Source of the DNA: Sphingomonas naasensis
Lineage (GTDB): Bacteria; Pseudomonadota; Alphaproteobacteria; Sphingomonadales; Sphingomonadaceae
Direction of reading: 5' to 3'
Length of the DNA stretch: 64,000 bases
NCBI RefSeq assembly: GCF_004792695.1
Contig: NZ_SRXU01000002.1
Location: 496,001 to 560,000 of the forward strand
A program made the position numbers and the translations under genes. This document shows, in pieces, positions 1-8,279 of this stretch. Numbering within the stretch: the stretch's first letter is position 1; each line of letters opens with the position of its first letter. The notes beneath the pieces were generated by a model. That model saw only the letters and a program-made list of their open reading frames with translations, was not told the origin of the DNA and ran no database searches.

Positions 1-1172
1 TCGCCGTCCTCGACCACCGTATCGCCCGACCATACCGCCATGCCCGTGCTTGTGGCGAATTCGGGCGCCGGACGGAAGCGCTGCGCGGTCCGTTCCGCAT
101 CGTGCCAATAGCCCTGCGCGACCAGCGGCCCGGCATGGACCAGCTCACCCGGCTCGTCCGGGGCGGCGCGGGTGCCGTCGGGGCGCACCACGAGGATCTC
201 GGCGAAGGGGATCGCCCGCCCGATCGACTCGGGGCGCGCATCGACCAGCGCCGGATCGAGATAGGTCGAGCGAAACGCCTCGGTGAGGCCGTACATCGGA
301 TAGAGAGCGGCGTTGGGAAAGCGCGCGCGCAGCCCGCGCACCAGCCGCGGGGTCAGCGCCCCCCCCGAATTGGTCAGCCGACGCAGCCGGATGGCGGTCT
401 CCGCCGGCCAGTCCGCCTCGAGCAGTTGCACCCAGAGCGGCGGCACCCCGGCAAGGCTGGTGACTTCATGACGCTCGACTGCCTTCACCACGTCGCGCGC
501 AGTGAGATAGTCGAGCGGAATCACGCGCCCGCCGGCGGCCCAGGTCGACAGCAGCTGGTTCTGGCCATAATCGAAGCTCAACGGCAGCACGCCGAGCACG
601 CGATCCTCAGAACCAATCTGAAGATAATGCGCCACGGCGATGGCTCCGAGCCATAAATTGGCGTGACTGAGCATCACCCCCTTGGGCCTTCCGGTCGACC
701 CCGAGGTATAGAGGATCGCCGCGAGCGCAGCCGGATCGGCGTTCGACGGCCCCAGCCGATCGTCCGAAATCAGCTCCTCCTCGGTGACGATCCGGCACCC
801 CGCCGGCACGTCCCCCGGCTCGAGCGCCGCGATCCGGGCCTCCTGCGTCACCAGCACCCGCGCGCCGCTATCGGCGAGGATATGCGCGACCTGCGCGCGC
901 TTGAGCACCGGATTGATCGGCACATGCACCAGCCCCGCGCGCGGCGCCGCCAGCGGCATCAGGCACGCCGTGCGCGTCTTGGGCAGCCAGCTCGCCACGC
1001 GGTCGCCCGCCGCCAGCCCGTGCGCGGCCAGCCGGTGCGCGAGTTCGCCCACGCCCGCTTCAAGCCCGGCATAGGTCAGCGTTCCGGCGCGGTCCTCGAG
1101 CGCCACCGCATCGGCCGCGCCGCGCAGCGGCAGCGTGTCGATCGGTTTCGGAACGGGATCGAGCGCTATCAT
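1..1172 (-). CDS. Acyl-CoA/acyl-ACP ligase (AMP-forming), exosortase A system-associated; C-terminus outside window
   Basis: Adenylate-forming enzyme that would activate a carboxylic acid as an acyl-AMP and pass it to CoA or, given its neighbour, to a carrier protein. About 390 residues are present from the ATG at 1172; the C-terminal part lies beyond base 1. The AMP-binding P-loop YTSGSTGRPKG is at residues 155-165, and the second signature YGLTE follows about 110 residues later. It is divergent from an acyl carrier protein gene across 75 bp, followed by two hydrolase genes. This arrangement matches, as I recall it, the ligase/carrier/hydrolase set found beside exosortase A (EpsH) and PEP-CTERM exopolysaccharide loci. 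The AMP-ligase family is certain; the exosortase association rests on the neighbours; the substrate is unknown. Confidence 0.88.
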   Translation of the reverse strand, partial: MIALDPVPKPIDTLPLRGAADAVALEDRAGTLTYAGLEAGVGELAHRLAAHGLAAGDRVASWLPKTRTACLMPLAAPRAGLVHVPINPVLKRAQVAHILADSGARVLVTQEARIAALEPGDVPAGCRIVTEEELISDDRLGPSNADPAALAAILYTSGSTGRPKGVMLSHANLWLGAIAVAHYLQIGSEDRVLGVLPLSFDYGQNQLLSTWAAGGRVIPLDYLTARDVVKAVERHEVTSLAGVPPLWVQLLEADWPAETAIRLRRLTNSGGALTPRLVRGLRARFPNAALYPMYGLTEAFRSTYLDPALVDARPESIGRAIPFAEILVVRPDGTRAAPDEPGELVHAGPLVAQGYWHDAERTAQRFRPAPEFATSTGMAVWSGDTVVEDG

Positions 1173-1247
1173 CGCCGCCGACCTTAGCCTTGGCAGCGCA
1201 CCCGCCAAGCCTTACGGAGGCGAAAAATCGCTCGCAGGGGATACGCA

Positions 1248-1520
1248 TTGCAGCGCGAAGGGTTCGCAGAGGTTGAAAACGCCGTGCGCGGAGTGCTCCG
1301 CGACGTGCTGGGATTGAGCGCCGAGCGCGCCGCGGCGTTCCGTGAGGACACGCCGCTGTTCGGCGCGCTGCCCGAGCTCGATTCGCTCGCGGTGGCGGGC
1401 GTGCTCACCGAGATCGAGGATCGCCTCGGCATCCTGATCGAGGATGACGAAGTCGATGGCGAGATGCTCGAGAGCTTCGGCGCGCTCACCCGCTTCGCCG
1501 CCGACAAGGCGCTCGGTTGA
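1248..1520 (+). CDS. Acyl carrier protein, exosortase A cassette
   Basis: Ninety-residue phosphopantetheine carrier protein. The attachment serine is Ser46 in the motif ELDSLAV, followed by the acidic helix typical of carrier proteins (EIEDRLGILIEDDEVDGE). The start is TTG at 1248 with AGGGG about eight bases upstream; no in-frame ATG lies in front of the conserved part. Its stop codon overlaps the TTG start of the next gene, so the two are translationally coupled. It presumably carries the acyl group loaded by the divergent AMP ligase. The nature of the acyl group is not shown by the sequence. Confidence 0.85.
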   Translation: MQREGFAEVENAVRGVLRDVLGLSAERAAAFREDTPLFGALPELDSLAVAGVLTEIEDRLGILIEDDEVDGEMLESFGALTRFAADKALG

Positions 1521-2152
1521 TCGACCAGTACGATTGGGCCGGCGGCCGCGAAGCGATGCTCCGCTTCGGTCCGGATACCGGCCCGGTCGTCGTCGCGGCG
1601 CTGCCTCTGTTCGAGGAAGCCAATCGCACCCGCGCTTTCGTGGTGACGATCCTGCGCCAGCTGGCCGAGCGCGGCATCGCCGGCGCGCTGCCCGAACTGC
1701 CCGGCCAGGGCGAGAGCCTGCTTCCGACGGAAGCGGCGACCTTGGCAGATCTGCGCGCCGGATTCGCGGCGGCGTGCGCGCGGTTCGACAAGGCCTATGC
1801 ATTCGCCGTCCGCAGCGGCGCCCTGCTCGACACCCAGGCTGAATCAGCCGGGCGCTGCCATCTCGTCCCGACCACCGGCGCCGAGCTGGTCCGCGAGCTC
1901 GGCAGGCTGCGCGGCCTGAATGACGGCAACAACTATGCCGGCAACCTGCTGTCACCGGCACTGCTCACCGAGCTCGAGACGGCGATGCCGGCCGCCGCGC
2001 GCACCATGCGCTTCGAAGGCGATGCCCGCGCCGCTGACGTCAAGCTGCAAGGTGCGCCGCTCTGGCGCCGCGCCGAGCCCGACAATGATCCCGCGCTAGC
2101 CCATCTGCTGGCCGACGATATCGCCGCCTGGGTGCGCGCATGCGAAGCCTGA
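1517..2152 (+). CDS. Alpha/beta hydrolase-like protein, probable exosortase A-associated hydrolase 2
   Basis: A 211-residue protein with an alpha/beta-hydrolase-like layout: an N-terminal strand with LPLFEEANRTR near residues 29-39, a strand ending in LPGQGES, and an elbow-like stretch (AFAVRSGALL) where a G-x-S-x-G nucleophile would be expected. The canonical serine motif is absent, which fits my recollection of exosortase A-associated hydrolase 2, whose elbow is also degenerate. The proposed start is TTG at 1517, overlapping the stop of the carrier-protein gene; a later ATG at 1556 is possible. The 3' end overlaps the next gene by 13 bp. A role in processing or transferring the carrier-bound acyl group is inference. 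Confidence 0.7.
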   Translation: MIDQYDWAGGREAMLRFGPDTGPVVVAALPLFEEANRTRAFVVTILRQLAERGIAGALPELPGQGESLLPTEAATLADLRAGFAAACARFDKAYAFAVRSGALLDTQAESAGRCHLVPTTGAELVRELGRLRGLNDGNNYAGNLLSPALLTELETAMPAAARTMRFEGDARAADVKLQGAPLWRRAEPDNDPALAHLLADDIAAWVRACEA

Positions 2153-2934
2153 TCGAATTCGCCTGCGCCGGCGAGACGCTGGTCGGCACGCTCGACGCCG
2201 CGCCGGGGACCACCGGGCTGCTCATCGTCTCGGGCGGCAACGAGATCCGCGCCGGTGCGCATAGGGGCATGGCGCTGCTCGCCGCGCGGCTCGCCGAGGC
2301 AGGATATCCGGTGTTTCGCTTCGACCGCCGCGGCATCGGCGACTCGAGCGGCGACAATCGCGGGTTCGAGAGCAGCGCCGAGGATATCGAAGCGGCGGCA
2401 ACGATTTTCCGCCGAAACGCCCCGCACCTCACCCGGATCGTCGGCTTCGGCAATTGCGACGCCGCTGCTGCGCTCGCCCTGTTCCACCGCACCGCCAAAA
2501 TCGACGCACTGATCCTCGCCAATCCCTGGGCTGTAGAGGAACAAGCTGACGACCTGCCCCCCGCTGCCGCGATCCGCGCCCATTATGCCGAACGCCTCCG
2601 CGACCCTCGCCAGTGGCTGAGAGCACTACGGGGCGGGGTTGATATTTCAAAGCTCGTCAGAGGGTTATTGAAGTCTTCTGCAAGTCAGTCGCAAGCACCG
2701 GACACGCTGGCCGCACAGCTCGCCGAGGCATTGAGCACCGCCGAAATACCCGTCCTGCTGCTCCTCGCGCGCCGCGACAACACCGCCATCGCCTTTCTGG
2801 ACGCCTGGTGCGGGACCGCTTTCGAGCAGGCCCGGGGCAAGGCCGAAGTGGAGCAGCGCGACACCGCAAGCCATAGCTTCGCCTCTCCGGACGACAAGAA
2901 CTGGCTGTTCCAACGGGTGCTCGCCGCGCTCTGA
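2140..2934 (+). CDS. Hydrolase 1, exosortase A system-associated
   Basis: A 264-residue alpha/beta hydrolase starting at ATG 2140 inside the end of the previous gene. Conserved features are the oxyanion-side strand GLLIVSGGNEIRAGAHR (residues 26-42), RFDRRGIGDSSG (60-71) and the elbow GFGNCDAAA at 102-110, where Cys107 stands in place of a catalytic serine. A Cys-Asp elbow matches the family I know as exosortase A-associated hydrolase 1. It closes the ligase/carrier/hydrolase cassette; the next gene is convergent. The substrate is unknown; a thioester on the neighbouring carrier protein is the natural guess. Confidence 0.83.
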   Translation: MRSLIEFACAGETLVGTLDAAPGTTGLLIVSGGNEIRAGAHRGMALLAARLAEAGYPVFRFDRRGIGDSSGDNRGFESSAEDIEAAATIFRRNAPHLTRIVGFGNCDAAAALALFHRTAKIDALILANPWAVEEQADDLPPAAAIRAHYAERLRDPRQWLRALRGGVDISKLVRGLLKSSASQSQAPDTLAAQLAEALSTAEIPVLLLLARRDNTAIAFLDAWCGTAFEQARGKAEVEQRDTASHSFASPDDKNWLFQRVLAAL

Positions 2935-3071
2935 CTCGCGCTTGCAATGTAGGATTTCGCCTGCTGCACTGCCGCTCCCGAGCTTCGCCTCGGCCGCTCT
3001 TTGCACCAGGTCAAATCAGCTGCGCGGACCGCCTTGGCCTCACTTTCGCCTAACCTTCCGCGCTTACCGCG

Positions 3072-4043
3072 TCACTCCGCCGCTTCGGCGACCTGCTCGA
3101 AATCGGCTTCGGCGAGGAAGCGCTCGGCGTCGAGCGCGGCCATGCAGCCGGTGCCCGCGGCGGTGATCGCCTGGCGGTAGTGCTTGTCCATCACGTCGCC
3201 GCACGCGAACACGCCGGGGACGTTGGTCCGCGTCGTGCCCTTGTCGACGGTGATGTAGCCGTCATCGTCGAGCGCGATATGGCCGCGGAACAGCTCAGTC
3301 GCCGGATGGTGGCCGATCGCGACGAACCCGCCATCGACCTCGAGCGTCGAGAGCTCGCCGGTCTCCATGTCCTTGAGTTCGATGCCGACGAGGCCGGTCA
3401 CCCCGCCGCCATCGATGAAACGCTCGACCTTCTTGTTCCAGAGCGTCGTGATCTTCTCGTTGGCGAACAGCCGCTGCTGGAGGATCTTCTCCGCGCGCAG
3501 GCTGTCGCGGCGATGGATCAGCGTCACGTCATGGCTGTGGTTGGTGAGGTAGAGCGCCTCCTCGACCGCGGTGTTGCCGCCGCCGATCACCGCGACCTTC
3601 TTGCCGCGGAAGAAGAAGCCGTCGCAGGTCGCGCAGGCGCTGACGCCCTTGCCCTTGAGCAATTCCTCCGAATCGAGCCCCAGCCACTTGGCCTGCGCAC
3701 CGGTCGCGATCACCAGCGTGTCGCCGAGATAGACGGTGCCGCTGTCGCCTACCATGCGGAACGGGCGCTGCGAGACATCGACCTCGACGATCGTGTCCCA
3801 CAGCATCTGCGCGCCGACATGCTCGGCCTGCGCCTGCATCTCCTGCATCAGCCACGGGCCTTGGATCACTTCGCGGAAGCCGGGATAATTCTCGACGTCG
3901 GTGGTGGTCATCAGCTGACCGCCCGGCTGGATGCCCTGCACCACGATCGGCGCAAGCCCGGCGCGCGCGCCATAGATGGCGGCGGAGAGGCCGGCCGGGC
4001 CCGAGCCGAGGATGAGCATGCGAGTCGAATGGGTGGCGGTCAT
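3072..4043 (-). CDS. trxB: Thioredoxin-disulfide reductase
   Basis: NADPH:thioredoxin oxidoreductase of the cytoplasmic thiol system. The FAD-binding GSGPAGLSA is at about residues 13-21, the redox-active CATC at 137-140, the NADPH motif GGGNTAVEE follows, and a C-terminal FAD site GVFACGDV is present. These are the marks of low-molecular-weight TrxB, and the 323-residue length fits. I chose the ATG at 4043 because the product then begins MTATHSTRMLILG like its relatives; an in-frame ATG at 4073 would add ten residues. It is convergent with the exosortase cassette across 137 bp. Confidence 0.95.
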   Translation of the reverse strand: MTATHSTRMLILGSGPAGLSAAIYGARAGLAPIVVQGIQPGGQLMTTTDVENYPGFREVIQGPWLMQEMQAQAEHVGAQMLWDTIVEVDVSQRPFRMVGDSGTVYLGDTLVIATGAQAKWLGLDSEELLKGKGVSACATCDGFFFRGKKVAVIGGGNTAVEEALYLTNHSHDVTLIHRRDSLRAEKILQQRLFANEKITTLWNKKVERFIDGGGVTGLVGIELKDMETGELSTLEVDGGFVAIGHHPATELFRGHIALDDDGYITVDKGTTRTNVPGVFACGDVMDKHYRQAITAAGTGCMAALDAERFLAEADFEQVAEAAE

Positions 4044-4160
4044 GGGTCGTCCGATATCTCTGGGATACCGCATCTAGGGGTTCGGCATCGCCGAGCGCAA
4101 CATGGGTTGCCGCTCCGGCGACGCCGACAAAGCAAATTTATGTGGGCAGATAGGCGCGGA

Positions 4161-4793
4161 TCAGCGCGCCGCCGGCAAATACGCCTTGGGGATCGGATAT
4201 TTCTCCGATTCCTGCATCCAGAAGACGTTGACGATCCACCAGCGCTTGCCGTCGTTGAACAGCTGGATGCTGTTGATCCCGCGGATCGGCGGCGCCTCGC
4301 CGCTCTGCGAGTGGCCGTCATAGGTCGAGAAGACGTGCGCGACATAGCCATAGTGATCGGTCTTGCGGGCGATCTCGACCTCGTGGAAGCCGATCCGCTC
4401 GACGAACGGGCCGCTATGGCTGACATAATCCTCGGGCGTCAGCACCCGCGCCCGCGCCACCGGGCTGTCCTTGGGCATGCCGGTGGGGATGAGTTTCGCG
4501 CCGGGATAGAAGAGCGAGCGGAAGCGATCCCAGTCGCGCTTCTGCCCGACATCGCCCGAGATCGTCCCGTAAAGCGCGGCGAGGATCGCATCGATCGATG
4601 CGACGTCCTCCGCCTTGGCCGCCGGAATGCCGGCAAAGGGGTCGCCGGGTGCCGCAGGCGCCTGGGGCTGCGGCTGCGGCTGCGGCTGCGGCTGCTGTTG
4701 TTGTTGTTGTTGCTGCTGCGCGGCTGCGGGAAGCGCCGAAAGCGCCAGAAACGCCGCGCCGGCGAGCGCGCGAAGGACGAGGGTATCGGGCAT
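4161..4793 (-). CDS. Secreted SnoaL-like (NTF2-fold) protein with Gln and Pro-Gln tract
   Basis: A 210-residue exported protein of unknown function. Residues 1-25 are a signal peptide ending ALPAAAQ. The mature N-terminus is a run of nine Gln followed by four to five Pro-Gln repeats and a short Ala/Pro linker, then a globular domain that looks like a SnoaL/DUF4440 NTF2 fold (IDAILAALYGTISG..., ending WWIVNVFWMQES). The tract is encoded by CAA/CAG triplets at about 4680-4730 and is likely to vary in length between strains. The gene stands alone, upstream of trxB on the same strand. The NTF2-fold call is from overall pattern; no catalytic residues can be assigned. Confidence 0.7.
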   Translation of the reverse strand: MPDTLVLRALAGAAFLALSALPAAAQQQQQQQQQPQPQPQPQPQAPAAPGDPFAGIPAAKAEDVASIDAILAALYGTISGDVGQKRDWDRFRSLFYPGAKLIPTGMPKDSPVARARVLTPEDYVSHSGPFVERIGFHEVEIARKTDHYGYVAHVFSTYDGHSQSGEAPPIRGINSIQLFNDGKRWWIVNVFWMQESEKYPIPKAYLPAAR

Positions 4794-4885
4794 GCAGGAC
4801 CTTCCTGTTCGTGCGTGATGCCCGAAGCTTAGAAAGTCGACCGGCGCAGGGATAGCGCCGCGCTTGCGCGAAATGAGGGGGAAGG

Positions 4886-4962
4886 TGGTAGCGGAGGAGG
4901 GACTTGAACCCCCGACACGCGGATTATGATTCCGCTGCTCTAACCAACTGAGCTACTCCGCC
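4886..4962 (-). tRNA. tRNA-Met (CAT), elongator
   Basis: On the minus strand the sequence folds as a full cloverleaf: acceptor GGCGGAG paired with CTCCGCT, D-arm GCTC/GAGC, anticodon stem GCGGA/TCCGC with loop ATCATAA (anticodon CAT), and T-arm GGGGG TTCAAGT CCCTC (one G-T pair). The CCA end is encoded (4886-4888). The seven-base anticodon loop and stem match alphaproteobacterial elongator tRNA-Met. A CAT anticodon could also be tRNA-Ile modified by TilS, which I consider less likely from the stem sequences. Confidence 0.93.
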
Positions 4963-5066
4963 CCAATCAGGCGCACGCAGCTTTGCGAAGCACCCATCAA
5001 AGGCTCGCCCCTTCCGGGCGAGGGCGCGACATAGGTCCCGCTTTTCGCCCGGTCAAGCCGGCATCT

Positions 5067-5576
5067 TCACGCGAACATGTGCCGCGAATGCGGTTCCCAC
5101 GGCCCGCCGCGATACCACCAGCTCGCCAACCCCGCGATCTCGACCTCGCGCGGCACGAAATCGCGCGAGAGGGCCGCCAGCACAACCTTGGCGAGCGACG
5201 GCCGCACCTTGTTCTGCACCGTGACATGGGGGCGCCAGCGCCCGGCATCCTGCGGCATCAGCAGCCCCGCGAACGCAGCGCTCAACCTCTCGCGAATCGC
5301 CATCAGTTCGGGCGCCTCGATCCGGTACGCCACCCCGCCGCCGAGCGACATCAGCCCGGTCACCTTCGCCCGCGGCGCGCGGACGCCGCGCGTCTCGGCC
5401 GACAGCCGCTGCTTCAGCTCCTCGCTCACGCCGGGCGGCAGATGGTGGAACAGGGTCAGATGCGCGGGCAGCACGTTGCGCTCGGGCGGATAATGGTCGC
5501 GGCGCAGCGTATCGAACCACGCCTGGTCCTGCCGCCCGAACAGGACGGTGACGATCAGGGGCGCGCTGGCGCTCAG
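5067..5576 (-). CDS. 2'-5' RNA ligase family protein (2H phosphoesterase)
   Basis: A 169-residue member of the 2H phosphoesterase superfamily with the two expected H-x-T/S motifs, HLTLF near residue 41 and HVTVQ near residue 120. Family members hydrolyse or ligate 2',3'-cyclic or 2'-5' phosphates; the physiological role here is unknown. No ATG, GTG or TTG lies in frame before the conserved N-terminus ([11 protein letters not shown]). The only fitting start is CTG at 5576, overlapping the kup stop codon by two bases, with GGGGAG about 12 bases upstream inside kup. The gene is therefore translationally coupled to the potassium transporter. Confidence 0.82.
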   Translation of the reverse strand: MSASAPLIVTVLFGRQDQAWFDTLRRDHYPPERNVLPAHLTLFHHLPPGVSEELKQRLSAETRGVRAPRAKVTGLMSLGGGVAYRIEAPELMAIRERLSAAFAGLLMPQDAGRWRPHVTVQNKVRPSLAKVVLAALSRDFVPREVEIAGLASWWYRGGPWEPHSRHMFA

Positions 5577-7504
5577 ATCTCGACCTGGCTCCCCAGCTCG
5601 ACCACCCGGTTGGTCGGCAGGCGGAAGAACTCCATCGCGCTTTCGGCGTTGCGCAGCATCCACGCGAACAGCTTCTCGCGCCAGATCATCATCCCCGGCC
5701 GCGACGAGGGGAGCAGCGTCTGCCGCGCGAGGAAGAAGCTCGTGTCCATCATCTTGAACTCGGCGCCGCACGCGCTGACCTGTTTGAGCGCCGCGGGCAC
5801 ATCGGCCTCCTGCATGAAGCCGTAGAACAGGATCATGCGGTGGAAGCCCTTGCCGAGATCGTCGACCTTCATCCGTTTCTCGTCGGGCACATAGGGCACG
5901 TCGGCGATCTTCACGGTGAGCAGGATCACGCGTTCGTGGAGCACCTTGTTGTGCTTCAGATTGTGGAGCAGCGCGTGCGGCACGCCGTCGGGAGTCGAGG
6001 TCATGAACACCGCGGTGCCCGGCACCCGCGCAGCGGCGATCGCGGCCGATTCGATGAAAATCTTGATCGGCATCGCGCTCTCGCGCAGCCGCTCGATCAT
6101 CAGCTTGCGCCCCTTGGCCCAGGTCGTGAGCAAGGTGAAGACGATGAAGCCCACCAGCAGCGGGAACCAGCCGCCGTCGGGCACCTTGGTCAGGTTCGCG
6201 GCGAAATAGGCGAGATCGACCGCGAAGAACAGCGCGAGCAGCGGGATCGCGTAGCGCTTCTTCCACTGCCACAGCGCGAACAGCACCACCGCGAGCAGGC
6301 AATTGTCGATCAGCATCGCGCCGGTGACCGCGATGCCATAGGCCGCGGTGAGGTTCGACGAGGTGCGGAACGACAGCACCAGCAGGATCACCATCGTCAT
6401 CAGCGCCCAGTTGATCACCGGGATGTAGATCTGCCCCGCGGTCGAGGCGCTGGTATGCTCGATCTTGAGCCGCGGCACGAAGCCGAGCTGGATCGCCTGC
6501 TGGGTGACCGAGAAGGCGCCCGAGATCACTGCCTGCGAGGCGATGATCGCCGCCATCGTCGCGAGGATCACCAGCGGCAGCTGCAGCCCTTCGGGCGCGA
6601 GCATGTAGAAGGGGCTGGTCAATGCGCTGGCGCCGTCGCGCATCAGCAACGCGCCCTGCCCCATATAGTTGAGGATCAACGCCGGCAGCACGAACCACAG
6701 CCACGAGACGCGGATCGGCTTGCGCCCGAAATGCCCCATATCGGCGTAGAGCGCCTCGGCACCGGTTACCGCCAGGACCACCGAGCCGAGCGCGAGGAAG
6801 GCCCTGACCGGATCGAGCAGGAAGAAATCCACCGCGTGAGTCGGCGACAACGCCCAGAGGATCTCCGGCGTCCGGATGAAGCTCAGCACCCCCAGCGTCG
6901 CGATGACGAGGAAATAGAGCATCATGATCGGGCCGAACAGCGCGCCGACGCGCGCGGTGCCGGTCCGCTGGATCGAGAACAGCATCACGAGGATCACGAC
7001 CGCGATCGGGATCACCAGATTGGCGAAGCTCGGCGCCGCGATCGCCACGCCCTCGACTGCCGACAGCACCGACACCGCCGGGGTGATCATCGAATCGCCG
7101 TAGAACAGCGCGGTGGCGAACACGCCGAGGAGCACGATCCCCTGCGTCCAGCGCTTCTGGTTGGCGCTGCGCGAGATCAATGCGAGCAGCGCGAGGCTGC
7201 CGCCCTCGCCCTTGTTGTCGGCGCGCATGATGATCGTGACGTATTTGAGCGTCACCACGACCATCATCGACCAGAACATCAGGCTGATCACGCCCATGAT
7301 GTGGACGGTGTCGAGGTCGAGCTTGTGGTGTCCGGCAAAGGTCTCGCGAAAGGCGTAGAGCGGGCTGGTGCCGATGTCGCCGAAGACGATGCCGATCGCG
7401 CCGAGCGCGAGCTTCCACGTCGCGTCTGCGGCGTGGCCGTGCGCTCCATGCGACTCGTCGGGCGTCGGGCGCGTCTCCGCTTGCCCGCTTGCGTTGATGT
7501 TCAC
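5573..7504 (-). CDS. kup: Kup system potassium uptake protein
   Basis: Low-affinity K+:H+ symporter of the KUP/HAK family in the inner membrane. The N-terminal signature [11 protein letters not shown] is present, followed by about twelve hydrophobic segments and a hydrophilic cytoplasmic C-terminal domain of about 170 residues ending [11 protein letters not shown]. The length of about 640 residues is normal. The start is uncertain: I propose GTG at 7504 (product begins [10 protein letters not shown]), which removes a non-conserved arginine-rich stretch; an ATG at 7600 is in frame, and neither has a clear Shine-Dalgarno sequence. The downstream 2H phosphoesterase gene overlaps its stop codon. 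Confidence 0.95.
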   Translation of the reverse strand: MNINASGQAETRPTPDESHGAHGHAADATWKLALGAIGIVFGDIGTSPLYAFRETFAGHHKLDLDTVHIMGVISLMFWSMMVVVTLKYVTIIMRADNKGEGGSLALLALISRSANQKRWTQGIVLLGVFATALFYGDSMITPAVSVLSAVEGVAIAAPSFANLVIPIAVVILVMLFSIQRTGTARVGALFGPIMMLYFLVIATLGVLSFIRTPEILWALSPTHAVDFFLLDPVRAFLALGSVVLAVTGAEALYADMGHFGRKPIRVSWLWFVLPALILNYMGQGALLMRDGASALTSPFYMLAPEGLQLPLVILATMAAIIASQAVISGAFSVTQQAIQLGFVPRLKIEHTSASTAGQIYIPVINWALMTMVILLVLSFRTSSNLTAAYGIAVTGAMLIDNCLLAVVLFALWQWKKRYAIPLLALFFAVDLAYFAANLTKVPDGGWFPLLVGFIVFTLLTTWAKGRKLMIERLRESAMPIKIFIESAAIAAARVPGTAVFMTSTPDGVPHALLHNLKHNKVLHERVILLTVKIADVPYVPDEKRMKVDDLGKGFHRMILFYGFMQEADVPAALKQVSACGAEFKMMDTSFFLARQTLLPSSRPGMMIWREKLFAWMLRNAESAMEFFRLPTNRVVELGSQVEI

Positions 7505-7671
7505 TGTCGCGGCTGTCGCGCGAGGGAGGGAACCGGCCTGGTCATACGACCTGTGTTCTCGTCTGCGATAAAGTGCGCGGGCCGTTAGCACGTGCAACAT
7601 GCGCTAGCAACGGGGCCCGATCGACGCAGATGGTCATCCCAGCGGAGACGCGCAAGGGCCCGTCTTGTTCC

Positions 7672-8172
7672 TCAACGATCGGGCGCGAACAGCGCATCGG
7701 CCTCGCCGCGGGTGGGCACCGCGCGCAGCACGAAGCTCGAGTTGATCGTCACCACACCGGGCAGACGCCCGAGATGCTCGCGGTGAAGTCGTTCATAATC
7801 ATCGAGATCCTGCGCGAGCACCTTGAGCCGATAATCCTGCCCGCCGGAGACCAGCGCGCACTCGACCACACCGTCGATCTCTGCCACGGCGCGCTCGAAC
7901 CGTGCGAGATCCTCCTCGACCTGCGTGCCGAGCGTGATGTCGACCAGCGCGGTGATCCGGAAACCCAGCAATCTATGTCCCAGTCTGGCACCATAGCCGG
8001 TGATATGGCCCGAAGCCTCGAGCGCCTGGATCCGCCGCGTGCACGCCGATTGCGAAAGCCCCACCGCCGACGCGACATGGCTCACCGGCGCGCGCGCATC
8101 GGCCGCCAGCAGCTTCAGGATTGCCGTGTCGATCCGATCCACCGCGCAAATATCTCCGATTTTGGCCGTCAT
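7672..8172 (-). CDS. Lrp/AsnC family transcriptional regulator, probable regulator of ald
   Basis: A 166-residue feast/famine regulator: an N-terminal winged helix-turn-helix (VDRIDTAILKLLAADAR..., LSQSACTRRIQALEASGHI) and a C-terminal RAM ligand-binding/oligomerisation domain (LARFERAVAEIDGVVEC..., GQDYRLKVLAQDLDDYE). It is divergent from alanine dehydrogenase across 107 bp, the usual arrangement for AldR-type activators responding to alanine. The ATG at 8172 was chosen; an upstream in-frame start at 8259 would run through the ald promoter region, and a GTG a few codons downstream is also possible. Confidence 0.88.
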   Translation of the reverse strand: MTAKIGDICAVDRIDTAILKLLAADARAPVSHVASAVGLSQSACTRRIQALEASGHITGYGARLGHRLLGFRITALVDITLGTQVEEDLARFERAVAEIDGVVECALVSGGQDYRLKVLAQDLDDYERLHREHLGRLPGVVTINSSFVLRAVPTRGEADALFAPDR

Positions 8173-8279
8173 TACCGCAAATTCATGCGCGAAAGCCAGC
8201 GCGAATTGATGAACTTTGCAGAGATTCGCGGCGGTATCTTGCGATACTATTCGCGCCACACGGACTCTGGAGAGATGCC
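8173..8279. promoter_or_regulatory. Divergent lrp-ald control region with two inverted repeats
   Basis: The 107-bp gap between the Lrp regulator and ald holds an inverted repeat with arms AATTCATGCGC / GCGCGAATT (8180-8207) and a perfect one, GTATC-TTGC-GATAC (8234-8247). Both are reasonable places for Lrp-family binding. The ald ribosome site GGAGAG lies directly downstream. No -35/-10 pair is clear enough to assign. Confidence 0.45.

Noticed and set aside
4660..4740. Frameshift or sequencing error in the CAA/CAG/GCTGCG tract
   Set aside because: The frame is open on both sides, with a signal peptide before and a folded domain after, so the tract is read through as Gln and Pro-Gln.
7504..7600. 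N-terminal extension of Kup from the ATG at 7600
   Set aside because: The extra 32 residues are Arg-rich and not Kup-like, and the upstream sequence has no Shine-Dalgarno sequence; kept only as an alternative.
8173..8259. Longer Lrp regulator from 8259
   Set aside because: The extra 29 residues do not resemble the family and would overlap the ald control region.
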